Assembly (NCBI GenBank): GCA_027946365.1 | Contig: JAPEUQ010000020.1 | Coordinates: 372,001-436,000 of the forward strand | Origin: Kalmusia sp. IMI 367209 | Lineage: Eukaryota > Ascomycota > Dothideomycetes > Pleosporales > Didymosphaeriaceae | Length of the DNA stretch: 64,000 bases | Reading direction: 5' to 3' | Part shown: one piece after another, positions 46,105 through 57,941 of the stretch | Layout: each line of letters opens with the position of its first letter | Position numbering within the stretch: position 1 is the first letter of the stretch | The notes under the pieces: generated by a model | The model's database searches: none | What the model was told of the DNA's origin: nothing | Seen by the model: only the letters and a program-made list of their open reading frames with translations | Program-made: the position numbers and the translations under genes

Positions 46105-49100
46105 TCATCTCCCTTCATCAGTCGCGAAATGTTCGAGTAACCAAGGTGTAGCCGCCAGGACATCTATGCCGAGGTCTTTTTGGTCTGACTCTTGTAGGCC
46201 ACCTTGCATCTTTCTGAATGCTAAGCTCTGTCCGCTGTCTTTTTCACCAACTGGCTCAAAGAGTGCGATCCTGGAAGCTGAGTGGTTTGGAGTGGAAGAC
46301 CTGGGCCTCAAAGTCGAGCGCTTCTTTGTAGGAGAGCTCTTTGATGCTGATTGTGTTATAGTGATAGACTCATTATTATAAGATATATGCATGTAAGGCA
46401 TCTTGCTTGGTTTCGGACGCTTTAGCGTAGAGCCGCAGTTATGCGATACTTGAGTTGCATCCGACGACGAGAACGAGGTGTCTGCTACTGTCTCACTAGT
46501 AGCTTTCGCTGTGCACTGCATCGGTGTTGAGGCCGATAGCGTCATGAATCAGGAGTTGGGGGCTAATCGTGACTATGCGCAACTGCCTGAGAAGCTTCGC
46601 TGGGCGGTTGTGTCTGTGGTTCGGTTGGTGAGGCCTGATCCTCACCTTGGTCTGGAGTACGGGGGCATTCAGAGATTGGGACTGGTTCCAGTGGTAAACC
46701 CATGGAAGTGACGACACGATCCTTCCAAGTCTTCAGGCCTTTGAGCTCGATGTCTTTGGCAATGCAGTCGTCGGTAAGCTCTTGAATCTTGACTTGAAGC
46801 GGGGGAATGGAAGCTTGAACTGCTTCGAGATCTTGTCTCGTGCGCTGATTTGCCGTACTCAATTGTGCATTTTCAGCGTACGCGCAGTGCAGGTCTGCTT
46901 TTATGAGATTGCACTCACTAGCAGCTTGCGAGGCAGCTGCTTCAAGGGTGTGGTAACGGTCTTGGAGATCTACCAGAATGAAAGAGCAACAAGTTAGCGC
47001 GAGACCCGACGTGCACTGGAGATATGTAGCAGCAGTCGAAACAATAAGGATAAAGGCAGTCTCCGAAACTTGATTTGGGGCCGTAAACACTTACCCTTAA
47101 GCCCTTCGGTTGCCGTCTCTTTTTCTGCTTTAGCATGATGTAAATTCTCTTCTAGAAGAGTAGCTTCTTTTCCGAGGCGAAGTAATTCTTCCGCTTTCTG
47201 ACATCCGGACTGCCTTTCTTCGTTCAATTTGTGTTCTGCTTCGCGTAGACGGTCTTCAAGGCTGTCGCTAAGGGTCTCGAGCTGGACAATGGCCTCTTTC
47301 TGATTCTTGACCTCACGTTCCGAGTGCTCAAACTTGGCTTGAAGAGTTCTGTGCTGGCCAACTAGATAGCGCCATTCTTCCTCGCGAGCTCTGATAGTCA
47401 ATTCGAGTTCGAGACGGGTGGAATTGAATTGCATTTCCCTTCGACAGTTGGCTTCGTCAGCTTCGTCGCGCCTGGCTTTCTCCTTGAGGCTGGTCTTCTC
47501 CATGTCGGCTCGCAATTGCACGAGTAGAGTGGAGAGCTCGTCATTCTCTCTCTCTAGTCGATTCTTTTCCGCTTCAAGCGTGGTGAGAATCAGGTTGTCT
47601 GTTATCAACTGTTAACAGGCGGGAAGGAGAGGAGGAGGTGGGGAAGGCAGACCGTCTACCCTTTTTTGTTCAAGAGATTCCACACTTGCACGAATCTGGA
47701 CTAGCTCCTTTTCTAATTCGTTTGATTTGTCACTAGAAAAGCGCGTACGAAGTCAGTGGATGTAAAATTTGGGGAAAGGCATTATATATGTCTCAGTCAA
47801 GCGGGAATGCCCTTCTTTCTCGACTGCGACATTTACACTTAGACACAGGCGGTGCGTACCGTTCGCGGCGAAGCGGCTCTTCGACAGTGTCGCATCTGCT
47901 TTCTAGATCTCGGCTGGATGGAGAAGCTGAATTAGTATATCTCTTGTATGGTTACCCTAAGTGACTTACCAGATTTGTGCTACGGAGCGGATTATCGCTT
48001 CTCGTTGGTATGAAGCTTGGCTTTTCAATTCAGCCTTCAGACGATTTCTCCAGTCATGGGAATGGAGACCGAACCCCGGTGTACCCTCTTGCTGAAAGAG
48101 CGAGACCGGCGCTGAGGTAGTTCGAGATCTTGCGTGGGTACATTGGGTGGATGGAACTGGTAGCTGGCGTTGTTTCTCAACCAAAGCGACAGCAAGTGAC
48201 AATGGTAGTCCGGCTCGTTGATCGCCAGCGAGCGTAGTGGTCAGCAACATCGATGCAGTAGCTGACATCAAGGTTTGGCGTATCGTGATGTCATGGGTCT
48301 GGCAGAAAGATGCTCCATCATCTTCGAGGTGGTCGACACGGGTTGCAAGAAAACTTTGGATAGTCCCCTGGACTTCGGGCTGCGATAGCGCAGCGATGAT
48401 GTGTCCCCGGAAATACTCATGGTGTACAACCGTTCGCGCTATTTCGTTGACTAAGATTGTAGTGTTCTGCATCTGATCTGTGGATTTGGGTGAAACACTT
48501 GCTTCAAGTATTGCACGGACGATTGATCGCATAGGAAGTTCCTGAAGTTTGTCCTGCTCACCATTAGTGACATTCAGGAAAGTAGGAGAAGGCCAAACAG
48601 GATTTGGGATCTGGAGTAGCTTTGTAGACAAAGCCACATGCCCACAAGCCTATCCACACTTACTGCGAACAAGTGCAACGAGCTAGACAAGACGCTTTCG
48701 AGAGTACCCGCATCTCCTAAACCATGCATATCCATCAGTCTGCTTTGATACAACCATACCGTCGTTGAACCTAGGCTATTCGGGCCCGCTATCAAGGCGT
48801 AGAAATTGAGAGCCTCGAGCTGAATGAACGGTTTGAGATCGCGTCGATGAACCTTCTCCAAGAGCTTTGGCAATACACTTCTCGTCACTCCGGTCGTGTC
48901 TGAACTGAGCCATTGCTCCAACACTTGCTGATCGACGAATCGCAGGGTGCGGGTCGCTATCTCTAGCATGGGAGTAGCTACGTCAGCATAGTCAAAGAAA
49001 GGGATGGAACACGTACGAATTCCTCTGAGGGCCTCGTCGTCTGGAACACCTACGCCATCTTTGATGGCCCATACGACGCTGAGACAGGCCAATGTGATTG

Positions 49101-50209
49101 TTTTATGGCAGCTTTTCTTAGTTCCGAACATTTTTCGGCCAGCGTCTGTGGTCCACTGCACGGCAGAGATGGAGCTGGCGACCTCTTTCAAGGCGTCGCT
49201 AGAGGCGTTGTCCACCCGGTCCACGAGCTCTGGACTAAACACGAGATTACGATTAGTACATGCCTCGGGGGGTGTTGTTCCACACCCGGGCCTCGCTTAC
49301 TGTTCTGCCAGTATCACGACACCGAAACACCATAACAAAAGCATGGAACTCTCCCCAGCGCTCTGCGAAGTCAGGATGTGGCAGATGTGTGCGTCGAAGA
49401 GCTGGTTCGCATCTGGCGAGAGCTGCGCACGGAAGCCGCGACATGCTCCATTGAGGGTCAAGTAAATCGGTTTCAGCGTCTGTACCCCCGGGTTCCGAGA
49501 TGCTAACTCGAAAAGCTGCAGGAGGAAGGGCTGTATGCTTGCCGGAAGGGACACGCCCTCTGGCAATGGCTGCGAGAGGAGTACTACACACAGCTCGAGG
49601 TGCTTGACAGTGGTCAGTTGGTCGTGTGTGTGTGTGCGTGCGTGCGTACGTGCACGGTGCGCGCGAGAGCACCATTATTGGACGCTTACCTGGCGAAAGT
49701 CATGCTGCGAAGTGTTGGCCTTGGTGAGCAATGCATCGAGCAGGCTGGGATTTTGGATAAGAAGCTCGTTCCTAAATTCGGGTGAATGTGCTGTGCACAA
49801 AGTGTCAGCCGGCGACTGGCCTGTTTGGCGGGACACGACACGTACCGAGGCACTCGATGATGGCCACGCAGCACTGCCAGTGCGGAAGGGCATCAGAGAG
49901 GTCTGCGGCGAGCTTGACAATTGCACAGAATGGCTGCCGGCGGACCCATGCCCGGACGGTGAAGACGTCGGCGTGGGAGCAGGCGTGGGCCAATTTCTGC
50001 CATTCGCGAGTCAGCGCAGGCAAAGCTCTTGGGGCAGGCCTGGGCGCTGCGGACGGTCATGTGTCCCGCACAGGCACATATGCAAGTGGGTAGTAGCAAT
50101 CAATCAATCAATCCCATCGGGCGAAGGAGACACTTACATCCAGCGACGCCGGGTACGGGCTGTTGACGACGGCGGCCAGCTCGCGGGCGAGCTCGTCGGC
50201 AGCTGCCAT
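46105..50209 (-). CDS. Conserved fungal protein of unknown function: helical repeats plus C-terminal coiled coil
   Basis: Exons 50209-50138, 49996-49846, 49790-49690, 49602-49301, 49234-49017, 48977-48664, 48619-47970, 47913-47860, 47732-47660, 47608-47095 and 46969-46563 close at a TAG and give 951 aa. Residues about 20-420 are all-helical and hydrophobic, ARM/HEAT-like (VRAWVRRQPFCAIVKLAADL, LLLWCFGVVILAEHPELVDR, TITLACLSVVWAIKDGVGV). Residues about 640-900 form a long coiled coil (EKNRLERENDELSTLLVQLR). I recall the helical half from uncharacterised mould proteins. A second good frame, 46105-46484, can be joined by splicing from the GTGAGG donor at 46645. It encodes a basic Ser/Pro tail (KSSPTKKRSTLRPRSST) and would give 1050 aa, and I think this is the likelier end. 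One intron (48978-49016) is only 39 nt. A scaffold role in the cytoskeleton or nucleus is a guess. Confidence 0.75.
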
Positions 50210-51522
50210 GACGGCGAGGCGGCTGCTTGTGTATGCTGCTGCAGCTGCGGCCACAGCTCGCCGTCCCGCTCGACAGCGCGGTCGCGATGGGGGGGTTTGG
50301 GTTTGTTTGAGGCTGTTCGCGTCGGGGGGTGGTCGCTAGGGTGACAAGGAGATGGTGGGCAAGAGTCGCCGGCGTGCGCAGCGAGAGCGCGTCCAGGCGC
50401 CACGAACGCGCGCCACGGTGCCACGGCAGCCCACGTCAGAGGCAACAACGGTCGTGGACGCTGCCTAATCGAACATCCGACGTACTCTTTCGGTGCGCAG
50501 CATCGCCTGCACGTGGCGGGCCAAGTTGTGAAGACTGAACGTCTGCCGTGCTGGTGCCGACGTGCTCGCGTCTGCCCGCTGCCCGTGTGCGGGACTCCTC
50601 ACCTCCCATCGCGCCCCCCCCCACACCATTGCTATATAGGCAGCCCGAGCTGGATCCTCGGCCTGCATTTCGAGAGGGTAATCAGAATCGACCGCTCACC
50701 GCTTGCCCCCCGACGTGTGTGTGTGTGTGCTGTCTGGCCCGCAGTCCTGGCGAGAGCCTCACCCACGCAGATGCAAACGGTCCCGCCAGCGTCCAGCCAC
50801 CGCTCGCCTCGCCCGGCGGCGCTCCATTGGTCTCTCCCGATCCTGAGGGCCAAAAGGAAATATGCCGCAGAGGGCGCGCCGCGACAACGAACGCTGCCGG
50901 CCCACCGTCTCGGTCTTCCCCCTCTTCACCTTCTGCTGCATAGTGCTATGTCCAGACATCACGCGACACCGTGTGTATGTCATACATATCCTTATGCCTC
51001 GCTACCGCACGCCAAACCCTCCGACAGGCCTCGTCTGTTCGCCATCGCCATGCTTCCCCACAGTTGCTTTTGCTTCTTCGCGCCCCTGCAGCTGATCATG
51101 CAGCCTTCCTTCGTGCGAATCGAGTCCTGAGCGGAAAAAATTTGGTACACGAATTGCTCTTGGGTCAGCTTGCCACTCTGCTACTGGCCGAGCTGTCTAC
51201 AATCTTACGGAGCAGAGCGAGCCTCCCCCTGTGCGTTGGCTCTCTCGTAGCCATCGAGCCATCCCATCCAGAGCAAGGCGCGCCAACAGCGTGTAGTCAC
51301 AAAATAGCGCTCCCCGCTCCGCTCATGCCATTGCTAGTACTTATACTACCACAGCGACCCCGACCAGTAGCCCCCCCATTGCTTCGTGCCATGCTCGTCT
51401 CCATCGCCCTCGTGAACCCTTCACCGCACACCTATGGCCTGTGACACCGGCAGCCACCCGTTTCGACCCACCCGACACACCCACTGCAACCATCTTCGTC
51501 CGACCCGCCTTGATCGCTCGCC
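50210..51522. other. Divergent intergenic region
   Basis: About 1.3 kb between the helical/coiled-coil gene and the D-lactate dehydrogenase gene. It contains a GT microsatellite near 50718. A 205-codon open frame lies here on the plus strand, but it has Cys/His/Pro-rich random composition and no domain. Confidence 0.5.
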
Positions 51523-53645
51523 ATGTTCCGTCTCCCGGTATGGCGGCTCCAGCGACTCGCCTCGCCATGCTTGACGCGGGGTGTTTCTCGCCAGGCTCGC
51601 CGAACCGACCAAACCCTCAGACCCAAGACCCTTCCGAAACCGATCTGGACTTCGAGCCGAGTGCTACTCTTCACGTCCTTGATCGGTGCTACCGCGTATT
51701 TTGCCGGCGTCAACCGTGACTTTGCGCCCGTTCGCCCATCCTGGCTCGGCTCGCCCAAGCCGCAGTATGCAACCAAGTTGGAAATGGAGAAGGCACGGAG
51801 CGAGAATTCTACGCTATGCTTCTCCCCCCTGCTGACTCGTCCCTAGGCGATTGAAGAGCTGAGACTGGCCCTGGGAGAAGACGCCATCAGTACAGACGAC
51901 GACGATTTGCTCCGACATGGGTATTCAGAATGGTCCTCCATCAACATCGACCAGCTGCCCGTAGCCGTGGCCTATCCCCAGTCTACCGAACAGGTTTCGC
52001 AGATCGCCAAGGTCTGCTTCCAGTACAAGATCCCTATGAGTGTGTAACTTTCATCGGATCCAGTGCACCGAGCGCTAAAATGCAACAGTCCCGTATTCTG
52101 GAGGCTCCAGTTTGGAAGCGAATTTCTCTGCGCCGTACGGGGGCATGAGCATCGACTTTTCGCACATGGACCGGATCCTCTCTTTGCATGCCGACGAGTA
52201 AGTGAGAAACGACCGTGTAGCCGGATCCGCAGCATCGGGGAAATTGACATGCTGCTAGTATGGACGTTGTCGTGCAGCCGTCCGTGCCGTGGATGAATCT
52301 CAACGAAGATATCAAGGATTCAGGCCTTTTCTTCCCAGTCGACCCTGGGCCTTCGGTACGGATCTAGCACTGTGTTCTACTATTCACGCTGACAATCGCA
52401 ACAGGCAAGGATAGGCGGCATGGTTGGGACGAGTTGCAGGTCGGTCCTTGTTATCAGCATCTGTGTACCACGCTAATGGCAGGGCAGTGGCACCAATGCT
52501 GTCAGGTACGGGACTATGAAAGACTGGGTCATCAATCTCACTGTTGTCCTTGCCGACGGGAGCATCATCAAGACGAGAAAACGGCCGCGGTATGTCCTAC
52601 GTTTCATGTAGCTGCTTTTTTGTATGCTGAATTGTGAAAGTAAATCTGCTGCCGGATACAATTTGACCAATCTGTTCATTGGCTCAGAGGGCACGCTCGG
52701 CATAGTCACCGAGATCACGCTCAAGTTGACAGTGATACCACAAGAAACTAGCGTGGCTGTCGTGACATTTCCAACCATTCGTGACGCTGCAGCTGCAGCA
52801 TCCAAGGTCATGCGTGCAGGGATACCCGTGGCAGCCATGGAGATCATGGATGATGTGCAAATGGCCGTCATCAACAAGGCAGGCTCTACAAATAAAAAGT
52901 GGAAAGAAATGCCAACCATGTTCTTCAAGTACGTAGATTGGGCTAGCCCTACTGCTTGAAATAGGCATGCTAATTGCGGATTAGGTTCTCGGGAACGAAG
53001 GCAGGGGTGAGTATACCCAACAGTGTACTATGGCCCAGAATAGAACTAACTGCATGGAAGGTACAAGAGAACGTCAATCTCGTAAAGGCTATCGCCAGGG
53101 CACACAGAAGCGGCAATTTCGAGTTCGCAGTGGATGCCCAGGAGCAGAAGACTCTGTGGTCAGCAAGAAAAGAGTCGCTATGGAGTATGCTAGCGCTCCG
53201 TCGAGAAGGTGATGAGGTATGGTCGACAGATGTCGCCGTGCCACTTTCTCGACTGCCTGATATCATCGGTCAGTTTTGGATGTCTTCTTCATGTACAGCT
53301 GCTGACATCAAGTAAGAGGTTTCCAAAAAAGAATTGGACGCTCTCGGTCTGTTTGCCAGTGTGCTGGGCCACATTGGGGACGGCAACTTCCACGAGAGCA
53401 TCATGTACAATAGCAAAGACCCCAAAGAACGAGCCGCCGTCGAAAAGTGCGTGAAGGATATGGTCGACCGTGCATTGGAAATGGAGGGCACATGCACAGG
53501 CGAACACGGCATTGGCTTGGGTAAAAAGGACTCGCTTATGAAGGAGTTGGGCCTCGACACGATCAATGTCATGAAGAGCATCAAGGGCGCTTTGGACCCT
53601 CACTGGCTTATGAATCCGGGGAAGATCATGGATGTGCCTGCTTGA
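51523..53645 (+). CDS. DLD1: Mitochondrial D-lactate dehydrogenase (cytochrome)
   Basis: Ten exons: 51523-51792, 51847-52039, 52089-52197, 52259-52355, 52405-52439, 52488-52589, 52641-52928, 52985-53006, 53061-53268 and 53317-53645. They give 550 aa. Residues 1-45 are an Arg-rich mitochondrial presequence ([15 protein letters not shown]), followed by one membrane segment ([19 protein letters not shown]). The FAD domain has [54 protein letters not shown] and [15 protein letters not shown]. The C-terminal substrate domain has [16 protein letters not shown] and [14 protein letters not shown] with the expected histidines. The enzyme oxidises D-lactate in the inner membrane and passes electrons to cytochrome c. 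Intron 1 (51793-51846) has no GT near its 5' end. Only a GC donor (AG|GCACGG) joins MEK to [12 protein letters not shown], making it a GC-AG intron. Confidence 0.93.
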
Positions 53646-53951
53646 TGCAAATAGGTCTTGTCATCAGCATTTGACGAAAAGTTGTCCGGAGGTGCCTGTC
53701 CTTTGCATTCGGAGGATTTTTGCTTTTTCACACTGCATATAGACGGAGGTTGTCCTCAAAAAAAATGATACGTTTCAGGCTTGCGCAGTGACTCCTCGAG
53801 TAATGTGTTCGCTGACGTTCCGCTATCGGAGAGGTGCAAGTGGTTTTCTTTGCTCGGTGCCCCACTATCCAGCCGGTAGCACCCCGCCTGCGTCACAGCA
53901 CTCGCTCGAAAAAAGGCCAGGGGACGCGACGATACGGCTCAGTCAACCACA
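53646..53951. other. Short intergenic region
   Basis: About 300 bp between two genes transcribed in the same direction. It must contain the terminator of the first and the promoter of HOM2. Nothing distinctive was seen. Confidence 0.5.
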
Positions 53952-55229
53952 ATGGACGCAGAACATTTTACGTCGCAAAGCGGGAGTTTTCCCAAGAAGA
54001 AGTGCGGTGCGCAGAACCCTCGCCACGCATTTGGAGTCGTGCTAACGGGAGTCTGCAGGCGTCCTCGGAGCCACGGGCTCGGTCGGTCAACGCTTCATAC
54101 TGCTCCTTGCGCTGCATCCGCACTTCGTGCTACACGCTGTGGGCGCCTCCGAGAGATCTGCTGGCAAGAAGTACAGGGACGCAGTCAAGTGGAAACAGGC
54201 GCTGCCGTTCAGTCAGCGCATAGGCGACTTGGTCGTGAAGAAATGCGTCCCAGAAGAATTCGCCGACTGCGATCTCGTCTTCTCGGGGCTGGACAGCGAC
54301 GTCGCCGGCCAAGTTGGTACGTAGGAAACCATAGAGGTAGCTGGACGACGTTTTGGCTAACGCAGCAGCCAGAAATGGACTTTCTCAAAGCCAACCTCGC
54401 CGTCTTCTCCAACGCGAAGAACTACCGCCGCGATCCTCTCGTCCCGCTCGTCGTTCCCACCGTCAACCTGTCACATCTGGACGTCATTCCGCACCAGCGG
54501 AAACACCATGGCTTGGAGAAGGGCTTCCTGGTCTGCAATTCGAATTGCGCCGTCATCGGCATCGTGATCCCCTTCGCAGCGCTGCAAGCCAAGTTCGGCC
54601 CCGTCGACCAAGTCTCGGTGGTAACGATGCAAGCCGTCTCCGGCGCCGGCTACCCCGGCGTCAGCAGCATGGACATAATAGACAACGTCGTGCCGTTCAT
54701 ATCCGGCGAGGAAGACAAGCTCGAGACGGAAGCGCAGAAGATACTCGGCGGCGTCAACGGCGACGTGACCGGCTTCGTGGACCAACCCATGCGCGTCTCA
54801 GCCGCGTGCAACCGCGTCCCCGTCCTCGACGGCCACACCGCATGCGTTTCGCTCCGCTTCCAGCGCAGACCGCCCCCGAGCGCAGAGGACGTCAAGACGG
54901 CCATGCGCGAGTATGTCTCCGACGTGCAGAAGCTGGGCTGCCCGTCTGCGCCGGCCAGCGCCATCGTCGTCATGGACGAGGCGGATCGTCCGCAGCCTAG
55001 ACTCGATCGCGAGACGGATAGAGGGTATGCCGTTAGTGTGGGTCGCATTCGGGAGGACGAGGCTGGCATCTTCGACATCAAGTTTGTCGCTCTGAGTCAT
55101 AATAGTGAGTTCATGTGCCGCATGCATGCATGCTTGAGGTACGTCTGCTGATTCTGTGTAGCTGTCATTGGCGCCGCGGGCTCGTCGATTCTCAATGCCG
55201 AAGCGGCTGTGTTGAAGGGGCTGGCATGA
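53952..55229 (+). CDS. HOM2: Aspartate-semialdehyde dehydrogenase
   Basis: Exons 53952-54006, 54059-54316, 54373-55104 and 55162-55229 give 370 aa. The Rossmann motif [14 protein letters not shown] is rebuilt at the first splice. The active-site Cys is C163 in [10 protein letters not shown]. Further conserved blocks are [73 protein letters not shown] and [15 protein letters not shown]. The enzyme reduces aspartyl-4-phosphate to aspartate semialdehyde in threonine and methionine synthesis, in the cytosol. The N-terminal 18 residues before the Rossmann fold are slightly longer than usual but harmless. Plants and microbes use this enzyme; animals do not. Confidence 0.95.
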
Positions 55230-55795
55230 TCATACGGGATAAAGGAAGATCGGAAGAACGACTCTCATCACGCTTCGTGGATTGTTGGATGCGTTGGTGT
55301 TTGCTTGGACTGGGTCAAAAGTTCGTCATATCCTCTATTGGGAGTTCTTTTTGGAACGAGGAAGATTTACGACATCAATAGAAAAAGAACTTGGACACAT
55401 AGCTCCCAGATAAATAAACTATTTATGAATATGGTTTCCGTCAGATGGGTGGTGCATTTTTTATTTTATTTTTACGCTTTAGTGGTTCTTGGTGGTTTTA
55501 CTGAAATGTGCAACGTGCATCTGACAGATACTTCCATGGTAGAAAAAATGGATTGGCCCACATATCATCGAACAACTTATAGGATAAAGGAGCTCGAAAT
55601 TCGCACAGAGCGGACATTAAAGTCATAATGTTAACGGTTGCTGGTAATATGGCCCGCCATGTTCCCAATCGGGTATGGTACGCCAAGCGCGTAGTGGTGC
55701 GTTTAGCGAGAATCACATCCACATAACATTTTGCGTAGGCACCTCGACACCAGGACTTTTCATCACCTCCCACTAACCTCGACAATACAGCAATC
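55230..55795. other. Intergenic region
   Basis: About 570 bp between HOM2 and RPS4, AT-rich near 55430-55500. It presumably holds the RPS4 promoter and a CT-rich leader ending at the ATG. Confidence 0.5.
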
Positions 55796-56967
55796 ATGGG
55801 CCGTGGACCGTGAGTTTACCCTCCAGAGCACCTTTTCCCATCGCCCGCGCATTTTGCCCGGCTCGCGTAGTTTTGCGACCTTGCTGACTTTTTCCCAGAA
55901 AGAAGCACCAGAAGCGCCTCAGTGCACCCTCGCACTGGCTTCTTGACAAGCTCTCCGGTATGCCCTAATCGCACGCGTGCAATTCGCACTTATTGGACCG
56001 TACTGACCTTCTTCTAGGCGCCTATGCCCCCAAGGCATCTCCCGGTCCTCACAAGCTCCGCGACTCATTGCCCCTCGTCATCTTCCTGCGCAATCGCCTA
56101 AAGTATGCCCTCAACGCGCGCGAGGTCAAGTCGATCCTCATGCAGCGTCTCGTCAAGGTCGACGGCAAAGTGCGCACCGACTCCACGTTCCCCGCCGGAC
56201 TCATGGACGTCATCACGCTCGACAAGACTGGCGAGAACTTCCGCCTCGTCTTCGACACCAAGGGCCGTTACACCGTGCACAGGATAACTGGCGAGGAGGC
56301 CGCATACAAGCTTGGCAAGGTCAAGCGTGTTCAGCTTGGCGCGGGTGGAATTCCCTACTGTGTTACGCATGACGCGCGAACGTAAGTTTGCTGCCTCTAT
56401 CAGCCGTTGGGCACAGTTTGGGCAAGGTGTTGGAAGAGCAATCTTCCACACCGTGCATCAGACCAGGCTCTGGCGAAAGTCGGGTTCTCATGCTGAACAT
56501 CACAGGATCCGCTATCCCGACCCCGCCGTCAAGGTCAACGACACAGTCAAGATCGACCTTGCTACCGGCAAGATCTCCGACTTCATCAAGTTCGACACTG
56601 GTGTCATTGCCATGATCACTGGTGGTCACAACATGGTGCGTATTCTCCCCGGCGGCTAGATCAACGACGTGAGCTAACCAGGACGCAGGGCCGTGTCGGT
56701 GTCATCACCCACCGTGAGCGCCACGACGGAGGCTTCAACATTGTGCACGTCAAGGATGCCGTGGACAACGAGTTCACCACGCGTGAGAGCAACGTCTTGT
56801 AAGTTGTCTCGGAGAAGAGTTCTAATTTTGAATGTATCAGCTAATGAAACGGTAGTGTCATTGGTCGCGAGAAGCCATGGATCAGTCTGCCTAAGGGCAA
56901 GGGTGTCAAGCTCTCCATCGCCGAGGAGCGTGACCGCCGCCGGGCCTATGCTCTTGCTGGTCACTAG
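55796..56967 (+). CDS. RPS4: 40S ribosomal protein eS4
   Basis: Six exons, 55796-55809, 55899-55957, 56018-56381, 56506-56635, 56689-56798 and 56856-56967, give 262 aa, the normal length. The start is [20 protein letters not shown], with the first exon of only 14 nt. Further blocks are [20 protein letters not shown] (S4 domain), [36 protein letters not shown] (KOW region) and [20 protein letters not shown]. The end is [20 protein letters not shown]. The protein belongs to the small ribosomal subunit. All splice sites are standard GT-AG and fit the protein without a gap. Confidence 0.97.
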
Positions 56968-57941
56968 ATGGGCAAGGCGATGACGGAAGTATCATGAGGC
57001 TTACACGAACGAAAAACGATCTGTGTGCATGCCTGGGATTCCTGTATAGGCGTTGGTCACTCATGGGCATGCGCACGGCTTTGGGACACTTGTGCCGAGT
57101 GCGCACAATAAGTTTCTAAAAAGAATCAAACATTTCCAGCTTCAAGCTGCTAAGCGCTCGCCACGGATGTATTGGTGCATGTACTGTGTAGAGTGAAATC
57201 ACGGGAGCTCGTTACCAAGCAGATGAAAGTCGTTTTAGGTTGCGTGCGTAGGGGCGAGACTGTCGCGGCTGGGTGGAGAACGATAATGGAAGGCTAATCC
57301 TAAGGCTGGCAGGGGACGTGTGCTGGGATCGTGATCCAATAGGGGCTGTGCACAGACTGGGCGCGGCTGGCGATGATACAGAGGCTTCACGGGCGTTGGG
57401 GGGTGTGCAACCTCGAATAGGCTGGCGACGCGCATCTCCTGGCTTGCACGCGGCTGTGTGCGAGCCTTGCAGAGGTACACAGGACGAGACCGTGTCTGAG
57501 CGCCCAGAGCGTGCGGAGGTAGTGCAGGCCAGCCAGACCGTCGCATGATAGCGCTACGCGAAGCTAATACAACCGGGCACCGTCGTCTATCTCGTGCTAA
57601 CCCGGCGCCGCGTGGTTCCTCTCGAACACCACCGTCCATCGCCCCCGCAGATTCGCAACGGCGCTGAAGGCGCTCTCGACCTCTCCTTCACTACCGTGAC
57701 TACCGACACAAGCACAGCGCCGCTGCCGGGATGCCATTGTCGCCGCTCTCCACTTCCTCGCCCTGGTCGTTCGCTTGTCAGAGACGTCGCGCGTAGGGGC
57801 CCCATTGTCGTCTCACCAAGTAGCCAAAGCGCGACCGCGATCTCTCCCGCCCTCCGCCCAGCTCGCCGTGCTACCCACGCCAGAAGACCAGTCTTTGCTG
57901 AGGCTGCTGGACTTCGCCAGCACTCGGCCGCCTTCGTTACA
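56968..57941. other. Intergenic region
   Basis: About 1 kb between RPS4 and palI. No gene was recognised. The last 300 bp are C-rich and probably the palI leader. Confidence 0.5.

Noticed and set aside
50513..51130. 205-codon plus-strand frame
   Set aside because: The composition (Cys, His, Pro, Arg) looks random, there is no domain, and it lies in the promoter region of D-lactate dehydrogenase.
54353..55000. 215-codon plus-strand frame rich in Arg
   Set aside because: It overlaps HOM2 exon 3 in another frame. It is a shadow caused by GC-rich wobble positions.
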